Shown here: positions 11,001-21,800 of the stretch, one piece after another
How the letters are laid out: every line of letters starts with the position of its first letter
Position numbering within the stretch: the first letter of the stretch is position 1
Source: Auxenochlorella pyrenoidosa
Lineage: Eukaryota; Chlorophyta; Trebouxiophyceae; Chlorellales; Chlorellaceae
NCBI GenBank assembly: GCA_001430745.1
Contig: KQ482061.1
Coordinates: 881,938-923,676, forward strand
Direction of reading: 5' to 3'
Length of the DNA: 41,739 bases
Program-made: the position numbers and the translations under genes
The notes under the pieces: model-generated
Told to the model about the DNA's origin: nothing
The model's input: only the letters and a program-made list of their open reading frames with translations
Databases searched by the model: none

Positions 11001-11990
11001 AGGGGCGGCCACTGCTGCACCTCCTCAAACACCTGTCGGGCAGCGCAGGCAGCGCCGGGAAGAGGGGTAGGCGTGGGGCAAGGGGTGCGCACGAGGGGCG
11101 CCAGGCCATGGCTTGCAGCAACCAACTCATGCAGCCGGCCAGCCGCGTGGGGACCCCCGCAGCAAGCATCCTGCTACGGGAGCGCGCAGCACCCAGGGCG
11201 GCGCACCCAAGGCGCACACCTGGCGCAGCGCCTCTGGCCCGTAGCTCAGCGCCACCGGCCCCGCCAGGCGCGCCAGCGGCTCGAGCACACTGTACAGCGG
11301 CAGCCAGGACAGCAGCACCACGCTCTTCTGCTCGGCGCCGCGCCGCAGCCGCTCGTCGTGCCGGCAGCGGCAGAAGACGTGGGCGTACACCCACTGCAGG
11401 TGCGGCGGCGCGCCGGGCGCGCGGCGCAGGCGGAAGGAGAAGGAGCTGTCGCGCACGCTGCTGGAGGCGCGCAGCTCCTGGGACAGCGAGTCCTGCACAG
11501 CGTGGGCACGCAGCCGGGGCAGGGGCGCCGACGAGACATAGGCGGGCAGCGCTGCGGCGGAGCGTCGTGGCAGGCGGAGTGGCAGGCCCCCGCAGGTGTG
11601 ACTGGACACGGTGGCGTGCACCTCTCGTCTTTGATGTTTGTCCTGTTGGCATGGCCACAGGCGCCCACTGCAGGACGGTGCAGGCAGGACGCACTGCCCC
11701 ACCATCCATCCACTCACAGGGAACGAATTGAAAGCAATTTCATTCAGTTCTTGCTCGCTGAACAGTCCTTGAGGCCATATCCCGACGGTCTCGTGCCCTG
11801 CAAGCGGCACTGAGCATCCCTTGTTGACGACAGTTGCCCCGCAGCGATGCTGCCGTGCAGCACCCATGGTTGGCCGCACGAGAGACACAGCAGGCCAAGG
11901 TGGTGTGGATTTACGCTGCACCAGGGGCAGTCCAGGCTGCTCACCTCGATCAATGTCGAACAGCACCTCTGCCAGCGCGCACAACACCAT
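8055..11990 (-). CDS. DENND6/FAM116-type DENN-domain protein (Rab GEF family)
   Basis: Nine exons fit in phase: 11990-11945, 11797-11718, 11492-11220, 11032-10499, 10218-10104, 9914-9730, 9582-9180, 9003-8842 and 8623-8055, about 788 residues. Family landmarks appear in order: an N-terminal FDID strand, then GLFSEQELNEIAFNSFP and SFSFRLRR (upstream DENN), LWALWELLLLGEPLMVVAPTP, RPYFTIHDP and GVTNLYFLK continuing into ALPDWPNVLATG (core DENN), KPLSRPDKTVLDRLV, LRRHFQELTKALLAP and FYQRFLRSPNL (downstream part). These match animal and plant DENND6 (FAM116), which activate Rab GTPases on endosomal membranes; that role is inferred from the family. Two algal insertions stand out: a poly-Ala block in exon 4 and a Ser/Gly-rich loop in exon 7. 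The start ATG at 11990 is uncertain, because an upstream exon may exist beyond an acceptor-like site near 12050. Confidence 0.9.
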
Positions 11991-13453
11991 GGCACAGGTC
12001 CCATGCGCCGCACGTCCTTCTCAGAAATTTCGCCCGACGGGTTCAACTCCTGGAAAGGAAACCGACAGGTTTCATGGGTGCAGCGCGGTTGGTGGCAGGG
12101 GGAGGGGGCATGAACTTGGCTATCAAGGGGCGGCGCGCAGGGCGGCAGGCGGCAGCGGCAGGCCGGCGGTGTCTGGTGACGGCACGCTACCGACAGTTGT
12201 TTATACAGTGTGAAACACACCGCAACTGTGCACAGAGGCATCGCGCTCAGGGCCGCTTTCTCCGGCTTGTTGCAAGTTGCAACCAAGTGCGGCGGAAGCG
12301 CTCGAAGGGCCCCATGCCGCGCGATCCGCCCATGGATCACCGCGAGCTCACCAAGAAATCTGCAGGTCAAGCGCTCCGTCTCCAGCACTCTATCGAAAGG
12401 TTGAGTGCGCCAAGACTAGAGGGCGGCCCTGGCTGGGAAAAGCGCTTTCTGTGTTGTGGAAAGCTCGATACGACTACCGATCACGCAGACGAAACCCCGG
12501 GGCCCATCATCCATTGGCCCGCGCACACATGCTGCACCGGCAGGCGAGCGTTGAGCTCTCACATGCACTAGCAGTCCTACCAACCAGCCTCGAACACCCA
12601 GCATCACACAAATTACTTTAACAATGGGCATGCCCCTCATAACTGATGATACTACAAAGGGATGTGCAAGCCGGGAACGTCTGCTGTACTAGCTGCAACT
12701 GCGTCCTGGACAGGGCAGCAGACTTGGTGGAGACTTGCTGGACGAGCGCGCCCAATGCTTGCATGCTCGTTTAATTGTCATAATTGTGTGCTTGAGGGCG
12801 CAAATGGCTGGGCTCGCAGAGCAGACTGCATCGCAGAGGGTCAGCATCCGTGTGCTGGTGCCAGCAGGAAGGCGCTGTGAGCAGCAATGCTTTGCATCCT
12901 AGTATCAGCCCGCTGCATTGGCTGCATAAAGTCCTGCCCGGCTGACGCCACGCAATACAGCTAAGTAAACAGCGATTGGCTGAGAGATGCCTGGCGGCAC
13001 CCTGGCGGCACGTGGCACGGGGAATGGAGGCGGTAGCATGGTGGACCTGCCACCTGCCCGCACGCCAGCCGGGAATTTCAGTTCACAAAAGCTTGTTGTT
13101 CGACCGAATAACGAGGTATGTGCAGACCTGTGTGGTTCGCCGCTGCAAGGGCATCTCGCCTGCAAGAGCATCTCTCTGGGCGAATATAGGAATGCGCATT
13201 CGATAAAATGTTGTTTAGTCAATGCATCTTTCCGAAGGAACAGGCCCTTTCTGCCGCCATGCCTCGCGCTCTTCTGGGGCCTCCGACCCTCCCCCAACTG
13301 GGCTGTTGAGCTGGCCGCTGCGGAGGGCCCTTCGCGCACTTTGCGACGCCGCCATCTGAAATCTCTAAACCAGATCACAAGCGCAGGGGCGGCGGGAGCG
13401 AGGCAGTTGCTTGCAGGAGAGGACAGCCGGCGCCGTCTTGCCGCCGCAACCAC
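11991..13453. other. Divergent promoter region of DENND6 and MORC genes
   Basis: The two genes are transcribed away from each other, so this 1.46 kb stretch should carry both promoters and 5' UTRs. A pyrimidine-rich acceptor-like site (TTTCCTTTCCAG on the minus strand, about 12049-12060) suggests a 5' UTR intron or a missed first exon of the DENN gene. Bases 12600-12660 and 12890-12970 are relatively AT-rich. I find no separate gene. Confidence 0.4.
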
Positions 13454-16400
13454 ATGGCCTCCGCTATCGCCGTCGCACGAGCAGTGCCCTTGAGCGCTGG
13501 TGCGCGGCAAATAGCAGTGCAGGGAGGCAGCACCAGCGGCTCTGGAGCGAAAACTGCATCAGACGCTGCTGTGGAGAGGCCGCGCGCCACGAGCGCTGGC
13601 ACCAGCAGGTGCTCTGCTGCAGGGAGTTGCATGAAACTGTTCTGAACGGGCTTTACCTTGCAACTAGTTGAGCGCAGGTGTGCGTGCATCGCGCCGCCGT
13701 CTGCGCAGAGTGCGAACTCGTGCTCACAACTACTTGCTCCTCCCATTCTACCCCCTGCAGTACGGCAGCGACCGCCGCAGCAGCACATGCACGTCCTCAA
13801 GCCCCGCACCGGCCGACCTTTCCCAGCCACCATGGCGGCCCGTTTGGCGCGGTTGCTGCACTGCTGGCGGCAAGCTTGCAGCGTGCCGAGCGGGGCCGGG
13901 CAACATACACCCATCTCGACGTGCTGCTGCCGGGCAACCAAGCAGGCAGCAGGGCTCCCCAAGAGAGCAGTGAGAAACAGGGGTGCGCAGCAGGCCCAGC
14001 CGAGTCAGCAGGGGCAGGCGGCGATGCGTTAGCAGCGGCACGCCAGGAGCGGCACCAGACGGAGCGGCCACACCGGGGGCAGCAGGCCGTGGGAGCTGAA
14101 TCTGCATCACAGAATACGGCTGCTGGGCCTCGCCTGTCGAACAACCAGCAGCAGCCGCTGCTGCTTATCGAGGATGATGCTGCCGGGCTGTCGCCTCAGC
14201 AGCTGCGGCGAAGCCTGGGCATCCCCTCCCGTGCCAACTCGTTCAGCAGTCTGGTGGCTGCCGGCAGCCGCGCCAGCAGCACAAGCAGCCGCGCGGCGTC
14301 CTGCGCTGCCAGCCAGTGCCCAGACTTTGTGCACGCAGCGCTGCGGCTGGGCTCCACTGTTCTGGTGCTCACCAAGCGGCGGGGGCAGGGCGCAAGCGTC
14401 GGCCTGCTGCACGCATCCTCCGCACCCACCGGCAGAGATGAAGCCTGGCTGGAGGCAGCTGTTGTGGACTTTGCAGCGGATGGCAGTCGTCGGCTGACAC
14501 CCAGTGGTGCGGCCATCCAGCCAGCAGCGCCAGCCAACTCAGCATCTACGCTCGCTTGGCACTCAGCAGCAGAGGCTGCAGCGGCTGAGACAGCCAGCTC
14601 TGCTTGGACCGCAGCAGCCGGCACGGTCTGCCGACGCTGGCCAGGAGGCGCCACAGAGGCACAGCTTGCAGCGGAGCTGGCCGCGCTGCCGGAGCAGGGA
14701 ACATGCCTGCTGGTCGCCGGATTGTACACGCAGGCAGCGAGCGCAGCCGGGGCATTGGGAGAAGCGTACGAGCTGAACTGGTCAGAGGACCCCGCAGACG
14801 TGCAACTTCAACGAGGCCAAAGGCTGGCTGCGGCTCTTGCAGCAGGTGCGCTGCAGGGCGCTCCCAGGCAGGCAGGCATGCCGCCATTTGCCTGCCTGCA
14901 TACTTGTCTGCTGGCTGGGGCTTTTCCACCCCATTCCACGCTTGGCTTAACCCTGGCTGCACCAACACCTCCCTCACCTGCCGTGCAGCTCCCGTGCAGC
15001 AGGGCCAGCAGCAGGGCCAGCAGAGGCAGCAGGCGCAGGGCGAGCCGCCAGACCCGGGGGTGCAGCGCTGCACCCTGCTGCGCCAGTCGCTGCGCGCCTA
15101 CCTGGCTGTGCTCTTCCTGCGCTGGCCAGAGGGCTGGCGCCTGCGCCTGCGGGGAGCGGACGTGGAGCACCAGCGGATCAGGTGGCTGCCGGGGTGCCAT
15201 GGGGGCAGGGCAACAGTGCGTGGCATCGCAGCTGGCAGAGCAGGCGTGCTTGCAGGGGGGCATCCCACCTGCGCCAAGGGGTTTTTGCAAGGCCAGGTCG
15301 CCGTCACTGGGCCCAAGACTCACCAAACCAGTTACATGCAGCTTGGCCACCGCAAACCAGCATCCCATGCTGCAAATTCACACATCGCTGCACACCTACC
15401 TGCTTGTCATCCCCTCGCTCATTGCCTGCTGCTCTTGCTTCCCGGCCCTGCAGAGACTGGATGCGTTGGCCTGCCACCGAGGAGTACCGGCCACGGGGCA
15501 TCAGGTCATTTTGCCTGCCTGCTTCCGCCCTGCTTCTCTGGCTGCCGCAGCCGGCGGGCATTCCAAAGCCAGCTGCAAGCGTTGCCGCGCCAGTGCACCT
15601 CGGTTCCAGGCCTTTGCTGGGGGGTTGACGGCCTGTGCAGTTGGCGTTGTGCATTGCACAGTGCGCAATTAGACAGCTGCCCCATCTCGATCCCCCCCAC
15701 CCCCCACCCCAACCCCACCCCCACACCCCACACCGCAACACCCCTCCCCTCCCCACAGGGACGAGGTGGACGAGCACGGCTTCCACATGCAGCACGTCGT
15801 GGCCATCCACCTGGGGATGCTGCTGGAGGCCCCACACACGGCCATGCAGGCAAGTGCACAGGAAGCCGCCGCCCTTGTGCCTGCTGCTCGCTGCGCTCGT
15901 GCTGTGGGCCCCGGGCTGCGGACTTGTGTGGCCTCCCAACCCTGTGGACTCCAGGGAGGGGCCTTCAAGAGCCGACTGCTGCTGGTTTGCCTGCCTCAGC
16001 AGCTGCCACAAGTCCATGCCAGTGACCTCCTGCAGCCCCACCCTCCCCTGACCCGCCCCCATCCCATCCCTGCCGCTGCCCTTCAGGGCATCTGCATTTA
16101 CCACCAGAACAGGCTCGTCAAGCCCTTCTGGCGCGTCCATTCCTCCAGCACAGGCAAGGCGGGCCAGCGCGCAGCGGCAGACACCCTGCTGCCGCCAGCA
16201 CCCGCTGGCTAGGCGCAGGCGCCGCAGCGTGCCGCCCTATGCCGCCCCCACCCACGTGCACACACCCCCTGTCGTACCCACCCCCTGGCCGCTGCAGTGG
16301 GGCGCGGGGTGGTGGGCCTGCTGGAGGCAGATTTCCTGGCGCCCACCGCCGGCTGGCAGGACTTTGAGCGCAGCCACGTGCTGGGCAAGCTCGAGGTGGG

Positions 16401-17868
16401 TGTGCTGGTGGTCGGCGAGGGGTGGGTGGTTGCGTGGTGTGTGTGGGGGAAGGGGGTTGGGGGTGGGGTGGGGTGGGGGGGGGTGGGGGGGGGGGGTATG
16501 CACTGCCTGCCCTCGTCCCCAGCCTGCCTGCATGCAAGCGCTGGTGGTCACCTTGCAGGTTTGCTGTGGCACGCTTGCGCAAACCAATGTGCACACAAGG
16601 GCATGCAAGATCACAGAGATCACAGAGGTCAAAGGACATTGGGGTTGGGGCAGGGCCCAGCACACCTGTATGGATCCCCTCCTCCCTCAACTGCCACCCT
16701 GCAGGCCTTCCTCAAGCGGGCAGTCCCGGGGTACTTCAGGCGGCACGCGCACCTGCTGACGGGCGGGGCACCGCCGGCAAAGCGCGCCCCGGGCCGGCCG
16801 CCGCCCGCGGGAGCGGCAGCTGGGCCTTTTGGAGGAGTGTTGACAGCAGGTTCGGGCCCCTCGGGCTCCCACTCTGCACTGCCTGTCAGCCTGTACCTGC
16901 AGCCGCAGCAGCACATGCTGCTGGCAGTGCAGCACGCGCAGCATGCGCAGCTGGCAGCTGCAGCAGCGGCCCTGGCAGGTCAGCAGAGCATGCACCACCG
17001 GCTTGCTGCGCCCATGCCGCCGCTTGGCGCTGCCAGGCCTGCAGCAGGGGCAGCCCAGCAGCAGCAGCCTACTGCAGCAATCATGCAGGAGCTGCTGACA
17101 TCGCTCGGCTTGGCCAGTCAGCCAGCACTGCCGCCAGCGCACACTTCTGCAACTGCAATGCAGCAGCAGCAGCAGCAGCTGTGCCCCACGCCAGACCTCG
17201 GCAGGGCGCTGCTGATGGCGGCGCAGCAAGTGGCCGCTCCTGCAGTGGCCTTGGCAGCTGCCCTGCAGCAGGCGCAGCAGGCGCAGGGTCAGCAGCAGGA
17301 CCTGCTGCATGCGCTGCTCGCCCTGCTGGCAGCGCAGCCTGGCAACCCATCGTCAGCGCAGCCTGGGCCCTTGCCCACTGTCTTTGAGGTGCCGCAGCCG
17401 CAGCCACACGGTGCTCCCGCCGCCCTGCCACCAAGCCCTTTCGAGTCAGGCCAGTCCCCGGCAGAGACGCTGCTCAGCCAGCTGCAGCTGTTTGCGAGCG
17501 CTGGCAGCGCCCCGCCGGTGTCGGCCCCGGTGCAGGCGCAGCTGTTGCAGCAGCTTGGCGCGCTGGCTGAGAGCAGTGAGTCTGGCAAGCTGGCCTCCAC
17601 AGCGGTGGGCGACACTGGGGACATGCACCGGCTCAGCAGCAGCGGCACGCAGGCAGTGGCGGCGCCGCCGTCAGCCGCCCAGCCGCAGCTGCAAGCGCAG
17701 CTGCAGCCTGCTCGTCAGCAGCCTTTGCAGTCGCAACAGCAGGGTATCCTGCAAGCGGCAGCGCTGGCCTCACGTGGCCAGCACAAGTCAGCAGTCGGCT
17801 ACGTAGACAAGGCAGCTGAGGCTGCTCCCTTTGGACCCAGCTCTGCAAAGCGCCGCCGCCAGGTGTAG
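13454..17868 (+). CDS. MORC-family GHKL protein with eroded ATPase motifs
   Basis: Eight exons fit in phase: 13454-13608, 13761-14845, 14989-15181, 15454-15504, 15759-15849, 16087-16153, 16298-16395 and 16705-17868, giving 967 residues. MORC proteins are nuclear GHKL ATPases that compact chromatin and silence genes. The family is clear from LLLIEDDAAGLSPQQL (186-201), ALRLGSTVLVL (245 on), TGRDEAWLEAAVVDF, ELNWSEDPADVQL, SLRAYLAVLFLRWP, YHQNRLVKPFWRV (530 on, S5 Lys537 kept) and GRGVVGLLEADF. The ATP site, however, is altered. The N-box reads FGAVAALLAAS (80-90) where the family has E, D and N; DxGxG reads DDAAG (190-194); and the YGNGF lid reads CPDFV (238-242). No CW finger is seen. The C-terminal 390 residues are Gln/Ala-rich and end in a basic AKRRRQV, a possible nuclear signal. 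Introns after exons 5 and 6 start with GC. Exon 1 is the least certain. Confidence 0.85.
15850..16086 (+). other. GC-AG intron in the MORC gene (intron 5)
   Basis: The donor is ATGCAG/GCAAGT, the optimal GC-donor context, and the acceptor is CCCTTCAG/GGC. Splicing here joins the MORC exon ending HTAMQ to GICIYHQNRL in phase 0. The nearby GTGCAC alternative would break the frame of the conserved exon. Confidence 0.75.
16154..16296 (+). other. GC-AG intron in the MORC gene (intron 6)
   Basis: The donor is AGCACAG/GCAAGG and the acceptor GCTGCAG, giving the phase-1 junction SSSTVGRGVVGLL that matches the MORC family. No GT lies within the following 50 bases in a usable phase. The acceptor boundary may be off by one at 16297 because of my counting convention; the exon resumes with TGGGGCGCGG. 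Confidence 0.7.
16441..16498 (+). repeat. G-rich tract inside MORC intron 7
   Basis: Many runs of three or more G occur in under 60 bases, broken by single T or A, on the coding strand. The transcript could therefore form RNA G-quadruplexes. The tract lies entirely within the intron 16396-16704 and ends in a run of about 12 G. No protein is encoded. Confidence 0.7.
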
Positions 17869-18875
17869 GGCCGCCAGCTGCCCCGCCCTGCACACAGTCC
17901 ATGCTGGCTCGCGGCGCGCTTCGTAGCCCTGTCCAGCACGTGCCCCGCACTTCTCCAGCCGCTTGTACCATCTGTGCCCAGTCTGGCCGCCTTGCCCTGC
18001 ACATCCATTCCCACTGCTCTGACGCTGCGCTGCGCTGGCTTGAACCACCCCTGTTTTATGCTACCCTTCTGCTTACTTAGATACACACAGACCGCTCAGC
18101 TCTTCGCCTCCTACCAAGCTCTGCCAAATTCATGCTTCCCCCCTGCAGGCAACTATCTGCTCCCGCTCTGCCACCTCTCCCCATGCTCTGGCCTTGTCGC
18201 ATCATTCCTGGCAGCATGTACAGCATGTACTGCCTTAAATCCTTCCTGATTATGAAAAGGTCCTCACAATTTAATGGCCCCCCTATCCCTGCGTTTGTTT
18301 TTTGCTATGTGCGCGCACTCATGGTGGTGCAAGTTGAAAGGCAACGACTCGGCCGTGTGAGCAGGAGACACACATGAGGATCGAGCAGTGCAGCGCATGT
18401 CAACATAACGGTGCATCTGGCAGAGCGGACTTCTCGAGATTGTCAAAAGTGATGGACTGGCGAGGCCGCTTGTCAGGAAATTGCATTCCTGATGAAGCAG
18501 TTGTGAGTGGCAGACGCCCTGTTGCGACAGGACCTGCTGACGCCAGCTGTGCTGCTGCAGGCATGCTGAGTGCAATTTGTGCGGAGAAGTACGGTGGACC
18601 TATGGGTTCTCCGACGTTCACTTTCGACATCCACAACGTGCTTACCCGGTTGCCAGTCCAGAGACTTGAAATCCAAACAGGCAAAAACCACGCTGACCTG
18701 GCGCCAACCACCTCGGCAGTTGAACATTTTTCGACCGCTTTCGAACGCCCCGCCAATTCCAGCAGGCTGTGCATATCTGCCAAGCGCTCCTGAGGATCCT
18801 CTGCGGGCCTGCAGCGCCAGTGTTGACCTGCTGCCGCCACTCTCCCCTCTTCCCCGCTGCTGGGCGGCGTGAACG
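17869..18875. other. MORC 3' flank and TCX promoter region
   Basis: Both genes are on the plus strand with about 1 kb between stop and next start. Bases 18000-18320 are pyrimidine-rich and relatively AT-rich, consistent with a 3' UTR. No frame here has protein-like composition, and I see no RNA gene. Confidence 0.4.
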
Positions 18876-21800
18876 ATGGCATCTGCAGTGCAGAACGCCC
18901 TGGTAGATGTGGCATTCAGGCTGGAGTCGCTCAAGGTGGGCCACATACCGGCGCTGCACCTGGAGCGGTTGGCGGCCGACCGAGTTGGCACACTGCCGCT
19001 TTCGAACTCAAACCTCGCTGACGCCTCTGCTTGCGTCGTCACCCGATCTTACATAGCAGGCCGCACTGAGCGAGCGGGAGCTCAGCGCCGATGGGCAGTC
19101 CGGCCAGCTCTCGGCCATCAAGCGAATGCAGCACGAGCTGGAGGCTTTGTTGCAGCCCCAGGCAGCGACAGCAGCATTGCCAGCTGCTGATCAGGGTGAG
19201 TACGGCCAGCAAGAGCCAGGACCTGACTGCCTGCGCACGCAGCGCCGCCCGCAGCCGTCTCCTGCGAGGCGGTGGTGCACCCACCCGGCCCTGGCTCTAT
19301 TCTTCTGCAGGAAACCCTGCCGCAACTGCAGCAGCAGCACGGTCGGGGGAAAATGCCGCCCCTCCCAAGGTCAGGCGCAAATCGATTGACCTTCTTGGCC
19401 GGTCTGGCTGCTTGCAAGTGTCTCGAGTTGCCAGGCACCTTCACGTGGCCGCCAACGGCGTACTCCTTCCGCCGTTCCAAACACTTCTTTCCCTCCCTCA
19501 CGTGCCTGCAGGCTGCTGGCATACCTGCCACGCCCTTTGAGCAGCGGCGGGCGCCCGCGGCAGGCCCAGTCACCGCCACCAAGGCGTCAGCACTCACTCC
19601 CGGCGGCCTTCCTGCCAACACGCCCCTGGCAGCAGAAGTGCTGGCCAGCCTGAACGCTGCAGGCGCCGGCAGCGGCCTCGGCGGCAGGGATGCTGGAGAG
19701 GCGGTAGCAGCCCCTGGTGGTGCCGCCGCCAGCGGTGCCTTCGACTTTGCAGATGGCGCCGCAGCAGCCACCCTAAGTGGCCTGCTCAGCGGGCTTGAGC
19801 CCGGCCAGTCCAGCATGGTAGCACAGCAGGCAGTGCAGCAGCAGCAGCAGCTAGACCAGCAGCAGCAACAGGGTCAGCAGCTTCCAGCTCTGGCCAGCCT
19901 GCTGCAGGAGGCAGCATTCGAGCCGGCTCCTCAAATGCGTGCTGCAGCCATGGCCGCCGCGGCAGCAGCTGCAGTCTGCCCCGCCCTGCCCGTGTCCCGG
20001 CGCCAGTCAGCCGCGCCGGCGGCGCTGCTGCCGCTGCCCGGCGAGCAGCGGCGCGAGCAGCGGCCCTGCAACTGCAAGCGCAGCATGTGCCTCAAAATGT
20101 ACTGCGAGTGCTTCGCGGCGGGTGAGGCGCCGCCCCGCCGCCCACGCATCCCTGCATGAATGCAACACGCCATACAGCAGACGTGCATGTCGCACATCCG
20201 GCTCGAAAGGGCCCCCGCTGCCAGGCTCCCCCCACACCGCCCAACGCCCTCCTCCCTGCCCCCCACCCCTATCCACCCTGCAGGCGGCTTCTGCGCACCC
20301 TCCTGCTCCTGCCTCAACTGCAGCAACATCCCCTCCGAGATGGCAGCGGTGCAGGCGGCGCGCGACATTGTCCTGGCCAAGAACCCCCGCGCCTTTGAGG
20401 TCAAGGCAAGCCAGCCCCCGCAGCCTGGCCCCCGCCCTGGCGCTGCCCGCATGCACGTGCACCGAGTCACGCATGCCCCCGCTCCCTGGGCCGACCCCCC
20501 GCGCCCTGTGCACCCACTGACCAGGATGCACTCCCTACTGCTGTCTCTCTGACCGCCGCCCCCCTCCCCCTCACCCCCACCCACCCCCACCCCTTGGGCC
20601 CGCAGGTCACCGCCACCGAGGGCCACAAGCGCGGCTGCCGCTGCAAGCGCTCCAAGTGCCTCAAGAAGTACTGCGAGTGCTTCCACGCGGGGGCGCGCTG
20701 CAACCCCGAGGTCTGCCAGTGCGAGGACTGCCGCAACACGTAAGCGACAGCCCTGGGCGACAGCGGCAGGGCCCGTGCTGCCCGCCCAGTGCAGCGTGCA
20801 AGTGTGGAGCATGCCTTGGAGGCGCCCAGCATGCACGGCCCGTGGCCTCGTCTGCTCTGCTTGGGCTTTGGCTGGCGCACCGCCACCTAGTCGCGCTCTC
20901 ACTCACCCCCGCCCCCTGTGCCTGCCTGCCGCCTGCTTGGCACCCCTGTGCAGCGAGGGCGATGCCCTGCTGATGCCCGTGCTGTCCAAGCAGGCGTCGG
21001 GGTGGGCAGAGGCCTCGGCTGACGTCCTGGCCATGTTCCAGCAGCCCCTGCCCCTGCCGGCAGCAGACTCGCTGAGCGACGGCTCCGGCGCCCGCCGTGG
21101 CCGCGGCCGCGCCCAGCAGCTGCCGCCCCCCCCGCTGCCCTTGCCACTGCTCCCCGCCTCGGGCTTCACCTTTGCGGGCCTGCCGCCTCTGCCCGAGCCC
21201 GCGGCATTCAACCCTGCAGCCACCGCTGCCGCGGCTGCGGTGCTGGGTGCACTGCAGCCGTCAGCGGGCGTGTTTGCAGCGGCGCCGCCCCTGCCGCCAG
21301 CGGCGTTTGACCCGGCAGCGGCGGCCGCCTTCATGCTGAACCCGGTGGCAGCGGCTGCAGCCGCCACCTTTGCGGCGGCTGCCACGCTGGCGGAGCAGCA
21401 GCAGCAGCAGCAGGCACTGGAGGAAAGCATGGCCGATGCAGCCTCCTTCCCCACTGAGGCAGCGCTGCGTGCTTGCGGGGGGGAGCAGGCGCCCAGCATT
21501 GCTGCGGGCACTGGGCACGTCACCCCCCATGTCGCATCTGCCCTCACCTCTCACCTGTCCGACATGGCTGGCATGGTGGACGCAGAGATGCATGGTGGGC
21601 TTGCAGATCAAAAAATTGCACCCAGACCATGCTCTGCACTTCTTTGAGATGGGGGGGGCGGCGCCTCATGCTTGGCCAGCTGGCTTGGTCCTGCAGTTTT
21701 TGAGCCAACTGCTACGTGCATACTCCCTTTGTCCGACGCGCAACTCACCCAACCACTCTCTGCAGACACTGCCACCTCCCCCGCGCCCCACATGGCCATG

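Noticed and set aside
10296..11813. Long plus-strand frame of about 505 codons
   Set aside because: It is antisense to DENND6 exons 2-4. Its composition (Ala, Arg, Pro, Ser only) is that of a GC-rich shadow, while the minus strand has family motifs and phase-matched introns.
14604..16025. Plus-strand frame of about 473 codons overlapping the MORC gene
   Set aside because: It contributes the real MORC exon 3 and runs through introns and exon 2 in a wrong frame; as a whole it has no family similarity.
17161..17180. CAG repeat
   Set aside because: It is short and in frame, encoding Gln in the low-complexity MORC tail; there is no sign of a separate repeat element.
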